Origin: Desulfobacterales bacterium
GTDB taxonomy: Bacteria > Desulfobacterota > Desulfobacteria > Desulfobacterales > C00003106
Assembly (NCBI GenBank): GCA_030672555.1
Contig: DAOVGD010000182.1
Coordinates: forward strand, 1 to 5,803
Direction of reading: 5' to 3'
DNA length: 5,803 nucleotides
Below the pieces are notes generated by a model. It did no database searches, had not been told where the DNA came from, and saw nothing but the letters and a program-made list of their open reading frames with translations. The position numbers were made by a program, and so were the translations under genes. Positions 1-5,447 of this stretch are shown in pieces; position 1 is the first letter of the stretch; each line of letters opens with the position of its first letter.

Positions 1-15
1 TCCTACTGCAAAAGC

Positions 16-102
16 GTGAGAAACGGCCCAAATTTCCGCAAGTTTTCGTCAAATAGGCCTGCTATTCTCCTCAAATTTGCGAAAATTTTGTCTCGTTCTC
101 AC
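16..102. repeat. Long imperfect inverted repeat, possible terminator between convergent units
   Basis: The outer arms GTGAGAA (16-22) and TTCTCAC (96-102) are perfectly complementary. Inside them, AAATTT (30-35) pairs with 83-88, CGCAAGTTT (37-45) pairs with 73-81 with one G-T wobble, and AATAG (52-56) pairs with CTATT (62-66) around a 5-nt loop. The result is one hairpin of nearly 90 nt with a few internal mismatches. On the plus strand it is followed by TCTTTTT (103-109), so it could end a rightward transcript entering from the left. It also lies just past the 3' end of the leftward pyrE operon, where the downstream T-richness is weaker. No start codon with a ribosome site opens a gene in 1-138. 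It could equally be a dispersed palindromic element. Confidence 0.5.
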
Positions 103-138
103 TCTTTTTCGTTACGGACATAATTCTCGGACAGCCTC

Positions 139-423
139 CTAATCCTCCTTGGACATAGTCCCCTCTTTTATTATAAGTTGCTGTGCAATCTGCAGATCAT
201 AGAGGTGGAGCGGGCTTCTCCCTTTATAGTTAGGATGACTGGAATATATATTTGCGGCTTTTTTGAGGCTTGCCATGTCCAGCCAGATATGATTTTCCCA
301 TACATTTGGGTTCTCGCTGTCCCACATACGAAATTCGATGTCATTTCCGTTTTTTCTAACATACATTCTCAGGTTTTTCTCCTGAAGTCCGGGATAATAA
401 TAGATCCCTCTTTCGTCTTTCAT
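139..423 (-). CDS. Conserved-looking small protein of unknown function, cotranscribed with pyrE
   Basis: This encodes a 94-residue soluble protein without a signal peptide or membrane segment. I do not recognise a named domain. It is rich in aromatic residues and Trp (a YYYPG stretch near residues 8-12, then Trp at about 34, 42 and 47) and reads like a compact alpha/beta domain: an N-terminal part with alternating strand-like stretches (MYVRKNGNDIEFRMW), then helices around LKKAANIYSS and LYDLQIAQQLI. The ATG lies 6 nt after the pyrE TAA. Its likely ribosome site, AAGGA, lies in the last codons of pyrE, 9 nt from the start, so translation is probably coupled. The dense, compositionally normal coding sequence and tight linkage make it a real gene. 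Similar small proteins next to pyrE in Desulfobacterota are my recollection and are unchecked. A role in pyrimidine metabolism is only a guess from position. Confidence 0.8.
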   Translation of the reverse strand: MKDERGIYYYPGLQEKNLRMYVRKNGNDIEFRMWDSENPNVWENHIWLDMASLKKAANIYSSHPNYKGRSPLHLYDLQIAQQLIIKEGTMSKED

Positions 424-429
424 ACCTTC

Positions 430-1014
430 TTATCCTTTATCATTATAAAGGGCCATCATGTCATCGCGTGTAACTATCGCTTCAACCCCGCCGGTGGCGG
501 GGGAGATATGCTCTTTAACACGATCCAAGCCACCTTCCTGTCGGTCGATAAGTACTACAGCCTTAATTACTTCCATCCCCTCGGCACGAGCCCGTTCAAT
601 GGCCTTAATGGTGGACCCTCCTGTGGTGACTACATCATCTACGATGACCACCCTTTCGCCTGGTTTTAGATCACCTTCGATCCATCTTACAATTCCGTGA
701 TCCTTTTGTTCTTTGCGGACAGAAAATGCCTTTATCGGCATCCCTTTTATCTGTGACGTAAACGCTGTTGCCGTCGCAATAGGGTCGGCGCCAAAAGTAA
801 GACCTCCGATTCCATCCGGTTTCAGGTCCCGTATATTCTCAAAGACAAGATGACCGATCAGGTACATGCCTTCGGGATCCAATGTAGTCGGTTTACAGTT
901 AAAGTAAAAGTTACTCTTTTTGCCGGAAACCAAGTTGAAAGTCGGTTTCTCGCTGTACATAAAAGATTTTTCAAAAAGGAGCCTTGTAAGCCTCTCTTTC
1001 ATTGTCATGCTCAT
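430..1014 (-). CDS. pyrE: Orotate phosphoribosyltransferase
   Basis: This cytoplasmic enzyme transfers ribose 5-phosphate from PRPP to orotate, giving orotidine 5'-monophosphate in de novo UMP synthesis. The 194-residue length is normal for bacterial PyrE. Visible signatures are the orotate/PRPP-contacting SGKKSNFYFNCK (residues 30-41), the flexible catalytic loop VRKEQKDHG (99-107) with its conserved lysines, and the type I PRPP-binding motif VVIVDDVVTTGGS (122-134). The chosen ATG is preceded by AAGGA (1030 to 1026) at 11 nt. In-frame ATGs at codons 3 and 5 are possible alternatives. The gene heads a two-gene leftward unit. A sigma70-like promoter and an intrinsic terminator lie upstream on the same strand, suggesting attenuation by pyrimidine supply. 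A second, weaker -10-like TACTAT (1083 to 1078) lies between that terminator and the gene. Confidence 0.97.
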   Translation of the reverse strand: MSMTMKERLTRLLFEKSFMYSEKPTFNLVSGKKSNFYFNCKPTTLDPEGMYLIGHLVFENIRDLKPDGIGGLTFGADPIATATAFTSQIKGMPIKAFSVRKEQKDHGIVRWIEGDLKPGERVVIVDDVVTTGGSTIKAIERARAEGMEVIKAVVLIDRQEGGLDRVKEHISPATGGVEAIVTRDDMMALYNDKG

Positions 1015-1131
1015 ATTTATTTATATCCTTAATTTAGATTTCTCATTATCTTATTTGGTTGCCATGTGAATATTTTTATAGTATTTATTGAGTTTGTTTG
1101 GCACTGGACCGTCAGTTTTTAGAGTCACTAT

Positions 1132-1185
1132 AAAAAAGCCTTCGCCGAACTGGAAGAAGCCCTTTTAAAAGGATTCAGCGAAGGC
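1132..1185 (-). terminator. Strong intrinsic terminator upstream of pyrE, candidate attenuator
   Basis: Read on the minus strand, GCCTTCGCTGAA (1185 to 1174) pairs over its full 12 bp with TTCGGCGAAGGC (1149 to 1138), and six T residues follow immediately (1137 to 1132). The one non-Watson-Crick position is a U-G wobble in minus-strand RNA but a C-A mismatch in plus-strand RNA, and only the minus strand has the T run. It therefore works best for leftward transcription. The 24-nt loop contains the palindrome CCTTTTAAAAGG. The pyrE start is 117 nt further on, so termination here would reduce pyrE expression from the promoter at 1261-1233. Alternatively it ends a stand-alone small RNA of about 95 nt. 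Confidence 0.7.
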
Positions 1186-1232
1186 CTTGAGCGAGAAAAA
1201 CCGTTTTAGGCCCTCCTCATGCTCGTGACAGC

Positions 1233-1261
1233 AGAATAACAATTTTACCGCTGTAGGTCAA
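1233..1261 (-). promoter_or_regulatory. Sigma70-like promoter reading leftward toward pyrE
   Basis: On the minus strand, TTGACC (1261 to 1256) matches five of six -35 consensus bases. A 17-nt spacer separates it from TATTCT (1238 to 1233), which matches four of six -10 bases including the key first, second and last. Transcription would start near 1226 and reach the terminator at 1185-1132. A short inverted repeat, ACAGC (1228-1232) with GCTGT (1250-1254), brackets the spacer and could be an operator, though five base pairs is weak evidence. The promoter lies just upstream of tolC, so the two divergent units share this spacer. Confidence 0.5.
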
Positions 1262-1301
1262 TTGATAATTTTATGTTGTCATGTTTCATCTTGGGGTAGA
1301 C

Positions 1302-2654
1302 ATGAAAATGCCGCCAATGACAGGTTGTGTTAAAAAGATCCCTTTCTCACCATGGATAGATTTCATACTCCTCCTTGTAACACTCTTTTGTCTTGTGTGT
1401 CCTGCTGATGCAGAAGACTCTACAGAAATGTTTACCCTTGAATCGAGCATACGTACAGCCCTTGAAAAGAGTACTGTTATCCAGTCTGCCCTGCAAGGGG
1501 TTCTAACTGCCAAGGAAAGGGAAGACGGGCAATTTACGGAATTTTTGCCCAAATTCAGCGCCGGTTATTCGTATACCAGACGGGATGAAGAGAGGACGAT
1601 AGGTAATTTCGTTCTCAGCCCACAAGATATTTATGAATTTTCCGCTACTGTTAATCAGCCTATTTTTAGGGGGTTTGATCTGATTGAAAAATATCGGGTG
1701 GCCGGCTTGGAGCTCGATGTCTCCCAGTTCGTACTGGAACAGACCAGACAGGATATAATATTGCGGGCCAAAGAGGCATATTTTGGAATACTACGGGCAG
1801 AACGGCTGTTGCGTGTGGCAGAAGATGCGGTTACACGGCTTGCCGCCCATGCAAAGGTTGCAAGAAATTTTTACGACGTTGGCATGACACCGAAAAACGA
1901 TCTGCTTGAAGCCGAAGTCGAGCTGGCCAACGCAAAACAGGAGTTGGTAGTGGCGGAAAATAGACTTCAGGAAGATAGAGCTGGATTTAATACCCTCCTT
2001 CGTCGTCCTATTGACGCGCCGGTGGTTTTGGAAGACATCCTGACCTATGAACCTATCACGCAAGACTATGAGTCATGCTGGGAAACTGCCAAACAGAATC
2101 GGAGAGAATTAAAGGTGGCGGATTTGCAAGTAGAGATTGGGGAAAGGAATGTTCAAATTGCTCGGAAGGACTATATGCCTGAAGTCAACCTCCAGGGAAG
2201 TTATAATAAGCTCGGCGACAACCCGGACGTGCAGGGAGGGGAGGGCATTATTGATCCTGATTCCTGGAATGTTATGCTATCGGCGACCTGGACTTTTTGG
2301 GAGTGGGGAAAGACCCGACACGGCGTTAAGGAACAGTTGTGTTTTTTAGCCCAGGCCAAAGAGCAAAGAAAACAGGTGGAGGATGACATCCGGCTCGAAG
2401 TTAAGAGAGCATATCTCAGGCTGATAGACTCGGGGAAAGCCATCTTTACGGTAAAGAAGGCGATTGAGCAGGCACAGGAAAACTTGAGAATGAATGAAGA
2501 GCGATACAAGGAACAGGTGGCCACATCTACAGATGTGCTTGATGCCAGGACTCTTCTTTCCAAGACAGAAACAAATTATTACAATGCATTAAGTACTTAT
2601 AATATTGCAAAGGCTAAGCTGTATAGGGCCATGGGTATTGAGGTTATAAGGTAG
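1302..2654 (+). CDS. TolC-family outer-membrane efflux channel
   Basis: This belongs to the outer membrane efflux protein family, whose trimers form a channel across the outer membrane and periplasm for tripartite efflux pumps or type I secretion. With the start used here it has 450 residues. A signal peptide is visible: KK in the n-region, hydrophobic FILLLVTLFCLVC, and probable cleavage after PADA near residue 37; no good lipobox. Two homologous halves follow, each with a beta-strand pair (FLPKFSAGYSYTRRD; YMPEVNLQGSYNKLG) and a long coiled-coil helical hairpin. The family-typical pattern YNALSTYNIAKAKLYRAMG lies near the C-terminus. I chose ATG 1302 because TTGGGGT sits 5 nt before it and a -10-like GATAAT (1264-1269) lies upstream. 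The in-frame ATG at 1281 has no ribosome site and adds a non-signal-like MFHLGVD. No membrane-fusion or inner-membrane partner is in the window, so its substrate is unknown. Confidence 0.93.
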   Translation: MKMPPMTGCVKKIPFSPWIDFILLLVTLFCLVCPADAEDSTEMFTLESSIRTALEKSTVIQSALQGVLTAKEREDGQFTEFLPKFSAGYSYTRRDEERTIGNFVLSPQDIYEFSATVNQPIFRGFDLIEKYRVAGLELDVSQFVLEQTRQDIILRAKEAYFGILRAERLLRVAEDAVTRLAAHAKVARNFYDVGMTPKNDLLEAEVELANAKQELVVAENRLQEDRAGFNTLLRRPIDAPVVLEDILTYEPITQDYESCWETAKQNRRELKVADLQVEIGERNVQIARKDYMPEVNLQGSYNKLGDNPDVQGGEGIIDPDSWNVMLSATWTFWEWGKTRHGVKEQLCFLAQAKEQRKQVEDDIRLEVKRAYLRLIDSGKAIFTVKKAIEQAQENLRMNEERYKEQVATSTDVLDARTLLSKTETNYYNALSTYNIAKAKLYRAMGIEVIR

Positions 2655-2658
2655 GGGC

Positions 2659-2685
2659 TTGCAATATGTGATTGAGATGTAATAT
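2659..2685 (+). promoter_or_regulatory. Weak candidate promoter for the transketolase pair
   Basis: TTGCAA (2659-2664) and TAATAT (2680-2685) resemble -35 and -10 boxes, but the 15-nt spacer is short (16 if CTTGCA is used). The site is in the 79-nt AT-rich gap after tolC, which contains no convincing terminator, so read-through from tolC is also possible. Confidence 0.22.
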
Positions 2686-2733
2686 TTCTTATTTATTACA
2701 AGAATAAAATAGAGATGGGAGGATTTACGTAAC

Positions 2734-3609
2734 TTGGCTGATTCAAACGATTCAAAGACATGTGTCTCGATGGAGTGCAGTCGTGAAGAGGCGCTTCAAC
2801 GTCTTCCTGAAGAGGCGAGACAGATTCGAATTGAGATACTCAAGATGCTTCATCAATCTAGTTCGGGTCATACCGGTGGGTCTCTGTCTGCCACAGATCT
2901 TTTAACAACACTTTTTTTTACAGAGCTTCGTCATCGAGCAGAAGACCCGGGCTGGGAGGGCCGGGATCGATTTGTTCTTTCCAAAGGGCATGCGGCGCCT
3001 CTTTATTATGCGGTGCTATGTCGTTTTGGGTACATCCATGCCGATGAATTATGCAGTTTGAGAAAGGTAAACTGCATGCTTCAAGGACATCCTGATTCCA
3101 AGTCAACGCCCGGCGTGGAGATCTCAACCGGTTCCTTGGGCCAGGGGCTTTCCATAGCCAATGGCATGGCTCTGGGACTACGTCTGAACGAAAATAATGC
3201 CCGGACATATGTCCTGATGGGGGATGGGGAGGTCCAGGAGGGCATGATCTGGGAAGCGGCCATGACTGCTGCACATTACAAGATAGACAACTTGTGTGCC
3301 ATGCTTGATCGTAACGGTCTCCAGATCGACGGTACTGTTGAAGAAGTTATGAATATAGAACCGCTTGCCGACAAATGGAAGGCGTTTGGCTGGCACGTAA
3401 TCAACATTGATGGGCATCGGTTTGAACAGATCTTAGATGCATTTAAAACCGCCAAAGAGGTTAAGGGAAAACCGACGATTATCATTGCCAAGACCATTAA
3501 AGGAAAAGGCGTTTCAATATTTGAAAACAAGGTGAAATACCATGGAATTGCCCCAAATGATCAAGAGTTGGAGCAGGCGCTCAAGGAGCTTGGACACAAA
3601 AAATTATAA
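2734..3609 (+). CDS. tktN: Transketolase, N-terminal (thiamine diphosphate pyrophosphate-binding) subunit
   Basis: This is the first half of a two-gene transketolase, which moves two-carbon ketol units between sugar phosphates in the non-oxidative pentose phosphate pathway. The 291 residues carry the family's N-terminal motifs: SGHTGGS (44-50), SKGHAAPLYYAVL (83-95), GHPDSKSTPGVEISTGSLGQG (118-138), the thiamine diphosphate/Mg site beginning GDGEVQEG (163-170) and ending at Asn194, and KGKGVSIFEN (256-265). The TTG start is preceded by a near-perfect ribosome site, GGGAGGA (2717-2723), at 10 nt. The next in-frame ATG (codon 13) has no such site. The partner gene follows 14 nt downstream with its own ribosome site, so the two make one operon and presumably a heterotetramer. 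Family relatives include the 1-deoxyxylulose-5-phosphate synthase and pyruvate dehydrogenase E1 N-domains, but the motifs and split architecture fit transketolase best. Confidence 0.94.
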   Translation: MADSNDSKTCVSMECSREEALQRLPEEARQIRIEILKMLHQSSSGHTGGSLSATDLLTTLFFTELRHRAEDPGWEGRDRFVLSKGHAAPLYYAVLCRFGYIHADELCSLRKVNCMLQGHPDSKSTPGVEISTGSLGQGLSIANGMALGLRLNENNARTYVLMGDGEVQEGMIWEAAMTAAHYKIDNLCAMLDRNGLQIDGTVEEVMNIEPLADKWKAFGWHVINIDGHRFEQILDAFKTAKEVKGKPTIIIAKTIKGKGVSIFENKVKYHGIAPNDQELEQALKELGHKKL

Positions 3610-3623
3610 AGGGGAGACGTACA

Positions 3624-4565
3624 TTGACAGAAAAGAAGAGTGTTCGAGGGCAATATGGAGAAACCTTGGCCCTCCTTGGAGAAAAATACAAAGATATTGT
3701 AGTATTGGATGCTGACCTTTCCGGATCTACCAAGACGAAGGTTTTTGCCAAAAAGTTCCCAGACCGTTTTTTTAATATGGGGGTCTCTGAACAGGACATG
3801 ATAGGTACTGCAGCCGGTCTTGCAGCAGCTGGAAAGATCCCGTTTGCCAGTACCTTTGCCATATTTGCAACAGGACGGGCATGGGAGCCTATAAGACAGT
3901 CTATCGCTTACAGCAAGTTGAATGTTAAGATTGTGGCAAGCCATGGAGGGATCACTGTTGGAGAAGACGGCGGCTCGCACCAATCAATTGAAGATATCGC
4001 CTTGATGCGCGTCTTGCCTAACATGACAGTGATTGTCCCTGCTGATGCCACTGAAATGCACAAGGTGCTGGAAACGGTGGTTGCCCATAAAGGGCCTGTT
4101 TATGTCCGAAGTTCTCGTATAGAATTCCCGGTTCTTTACGATGATGCCTATACGTTCACCATAGGCAAAGGAGATGTCCTTCGTGAAGGAACGGACGCAA
4201 CCATTGTGGCTTGCGGCTTTATGGTGAGTCAAGCACTTGCAGCGGGAGATCTCCTCGCTCAACGTGGGATCCGTCCGCGAATTATCAATATGTCGACCAT
4301 CAAGCCTGTTGACGCCGCACTTTTAGTTGAAGCCGCACGGGAGACCGGCGGCATTGTCACAGTAGAAGAGCATTCCATAATTGGGGGCTTGGGGAGCGCG
4401 GTGGCTGAAGTGGTTTCAGAAGAGTGCCATGTTCCTGTCAAGAGGATAGGCGTACAGGACCGTTTCGGGATATCTGGAAAACCGAATGAGCTATTAGAAT
4501 GTTTCGGATTGACGCCTGGGGATATAGAACGAGCTGTGCTTGAAGTCCTGGATAAGAAAGAATAA
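3624..4565 (+). CDS. tktC: Transketolase, C-terminal (pyrimidine-binding plus C-domain) subunit
   Basis: This is the second half of the split transketolase. The 313 residues contain the pyrimidine-binding domain (about 5-170) with the Glu of NMGVSEQDM (Glu56), which activates thiamine diphosphate. They also contain GRAWEPIRQSIAY (84-96), the HGG at 107-109 and GEDGGSHQSIEDIA (113-126). The transketolase C-terminal domain follows (about 185-310), including the VTVEEHSIIGGLGSAV stretch (246-260). The start is TTG, 7 nt after GGGGAG (3611-3616), giving MTEKKSVRGQYGE, the expected beginning of this subunit. Both halves keep their catalytic residues, and each has its own start and stop, so this is a true two-subunit enzyme and not a frameshifted single gene. 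Downstream there is no obvious terminator before the repeat at 4591. Confidence 0.94.
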   Translation: MTEKKSVRGQYGETLALLGEKYKDIVVLDADLSGSTKTKVFAKKFPDRFFNMGVSEQDMIGTAAGLAAAGKIPFASTFAIFATGRAWEPIRQSIAYSKLNVKIVASHGGITVGEDGGSHQSIEDIALMRVLPNMTVIVPADATEMHKVLETVVAHKGPVYVRSSRIEFPVLYDDAYTFTIGKGDVLREGTDATIVACGFMVSQALAAGDLLAQRGIRPRIINMSTIKPVDAALLVEAARETGGIVTVEEHSIIGGLGSAVAEVVSEECHVPVKRIGVQDRFGISGKPNELLECFGLTPGDIERAVLEVLDKKE

Positions 4566-4590
4566 GAAATAGTTAGGAATTTTTATTGCA

Positions 4591-4683
4591 GGCACAGATT
4601 AACGCAGATTATTAAGAATTGCGAATTTAGGAATTCCTCAGTTACAAATTCTGATCTGTGTATATCTGCGAAAATCTGTGTCC
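4591..4683. repeat. Inverted repeat made of 10-nt units, upstream of ftsE
   Basis: The left arm GGCACAGATTAACGCAGAT (4591-4609) is the near-complement of ATCTGCGAAAATCTGTGTCC (4664-4683): CACAGAT and CGCAGAT each pair perfectly for 7 bp, and one base is bulged near the ends. Both arms have a 10-nt period: ATCTG recurs at 4654, 4664 and 4674, and its complement recurs on the left with AGATT ending at 4600 and 4610. An inner stem, GAATTT (4623-4628) with AAATTC (4646-4651), encloses the palindrome GGAATTCC (4630-4637). The whole element folds into a two-tier hairpin ending 15 nt before the ftsE ATG. CACAGAT/CGCAGAT-type repeats are, as I recall, dispersed in many environmental bacterial genomes. 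It has no T run, so it is not a standard terminator. Confidence 0.75.
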
Positions 4684-4698
4684 TAATTATAGGCTTTA

Positions 4699-5352
4699 AT
4701 GATACGCACATTTCATGTTTGCAAAAGCTATGGGGCGCGCAATGCTCTGGACGATGTCAGTCTACATATTAAAAAGGGTGATTTTGTCATTATAAACGGG
4801 CCGAGTGGGGCGGGGAAGACCACACTTCTAAAACTTCTCTATTTGGGCGAGAGGGCAACGAAAGGTCAAATTCTCATAGACGGCGCTAATCTCCAGCGAA
4901 TAAACAGTAAAAGACTCTCTTATTTAAGACGGAAGATAGGCGTCGTATTTCAAGATTTCAAACTCATCAATACACAGACTGTATTTCAAAATATTGCCCT
5001 TCCCCTTGAAGTGACTGGTCATGATAAGAAGTATATTCGTAAAAAGGTCTCGCACGTCCTGCGGATGGTAGGACTGGAAAATAGAATAAACTCCTACCCC
5101 CTCTATCTTTCAGGAGGAGAGCAGCAGCGCATTGCTATTGCGAGGGCCGTAGTGAACGACCCTATGATCCTCCTCGCGGACGAACCCACAGGAAACCTGG
5201 ATGCCCGTTCTTCTCGAATTGTATTGAACTTACTAAGACAACTGCATACGCGAGGCACTACCGTAGTTGTTGCAACGCACGACAAGAGACCTATCTCAAA
5301 GCCTAACGATAGGGTAATCTTTTTGGATAAAGGACGGATAAAAAAAGATTGA
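4699..5352 (+). CDS. ftsE: Cell division ATP-binding protein FtsE
   Basis: This is the cytoplasmic ATPase subunit of the FtsEX complex, a type VII ABC system. It transports nothing, but couples ATP hydrolysis at the septum to activation of peptidoglycan hydrolases through FtsX. The 217 residues match the usual length. All ABC motifs are intact: Walker A GPSGAGKT (34-41), Q-loop Gln85 in VVFQDF, signature LSGGEQQR (137-144), Walker B ILLADEPT (157-164), D-loop GNLD (165-168) and H-loop His194 in VATHD. The N-terminus MIRTFHVCKSYG aligns with the FtsE family start, supporting ATG 4699 although only a minimal AGG (4691-4693) precedes it. The immediate downstream FtsX distinguishes it from LolD/MacB-type ATPases, which it otherwise resembles. 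Both flanks are repeat hairpins, which is unusual because ftsE and ftsX often overlap or abut. Confidence 0.96.
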   Translation: MIRTFHVCKSYGARNALDDVSLHIKKGDFVIINGPSGAGKTTLLKLLYLGERATKGQILIDGANLQRINSKRLSYLRRKIGVVFQDFKLINTQTVFQNIALPLEVTGHDKKYIRKKVSHVLRMVGLENRINSYPLYLSGGEQQRIAIARAVVNDPMILLADEPTGNLDARSSRIVLNLLRQLHTRGTTVVVATHDKRPISKPNDRVIFLDKGRIKKD

Positions 5353-5447
5353 TGATTGACAATTGACGATTTAAGGATGGGGCATCTATAATATCATTCC
5401 AGACAATCTTCAATCTTCAATTTTCAATTTTCAATCGCCAATCATCA
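5350..5447. repeat. Inverted arrays of 7-nt repeats filling the ftsE-ftsX gap
   Basis: From 5404 to 5445 there are six consecutive 7-nt units, each beginning CAAT (starts at 5404, 5411, 5418, 5425, 5432 and 5439). From 5352 to 5372 three 7-nt units run in the opposite orientation (ATGATTG, ACAATTG, ACGATTT). The outer ends TGATGATTG (5350-5358) and CAATCATCA (5439-5447) pair perfectly for 9 bp, and the inner units extend the stem with mismatches around a loop of about 30 nt. The paired ends include the ftsE stop codon TGA (5350-5352) and the A of the ftsX ATG (5447). The structure resembles the short tandemly repeated heptamers known from cyanobacteria, but I claim similarity of form only. 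Confidence 0.75.

Noticed and set aside
178..669. 163-codon plus-strand ORF antisense to the small gene and pyrE
   Set aside because: It overlaps two well-supported minus-strand genes, has no family motif or convincing ribosome site, and is a shadow of their codon pattern.
1123..1209. Plus-strand open stretch through the hairpin that reads as a plausible amphipathic peptide (AFAELEEALLKGFSEGL) up to a TAG
   Set aside because: It has no ATG, GTG or TTG start after the preceding TAG and no ribosome site. The composition follows from the terminator stem read on the wrong strand.
1281..1301. Upstream ATG as the tolC start
   Set aside because: It has no ribosome site and adds seven residues ahead of a good signal peptide; ATG 1302 has GGGGT at suitable spacing.
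2201..2563. 120-codon minus-strand ORF inside tolC
   Set aside because: It is antisense to the second TolC repeat; the Cys/Ser-rich, low-complexity translation is typical of a reverse-strand shadow.
3607..3626. Possible frameshift or stop splitting one transketolase gene
   Set aside because: Each half has a proper stop or start, its own ribosome site and complete domain boundaries. Two-gene transketolases are a known natural form.
3561..3983. 140-codon minus-strand ORF across the junction of the two transketolase genes
   Set aside because: It covers conserved catalytic regions of both real genes on the other strand and shows no recognisable domain.
5404..5445. Tandem repeats considered as a CRISPR array
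   Set aside because: The units are 7 nt and directly adjacent, with no spacers.
5353..5446. Small gene in the ftsE-ftsX gap
   Set aside because: No start codon with a ribosome site; the segment is explained by the inverted heptamer arrays.
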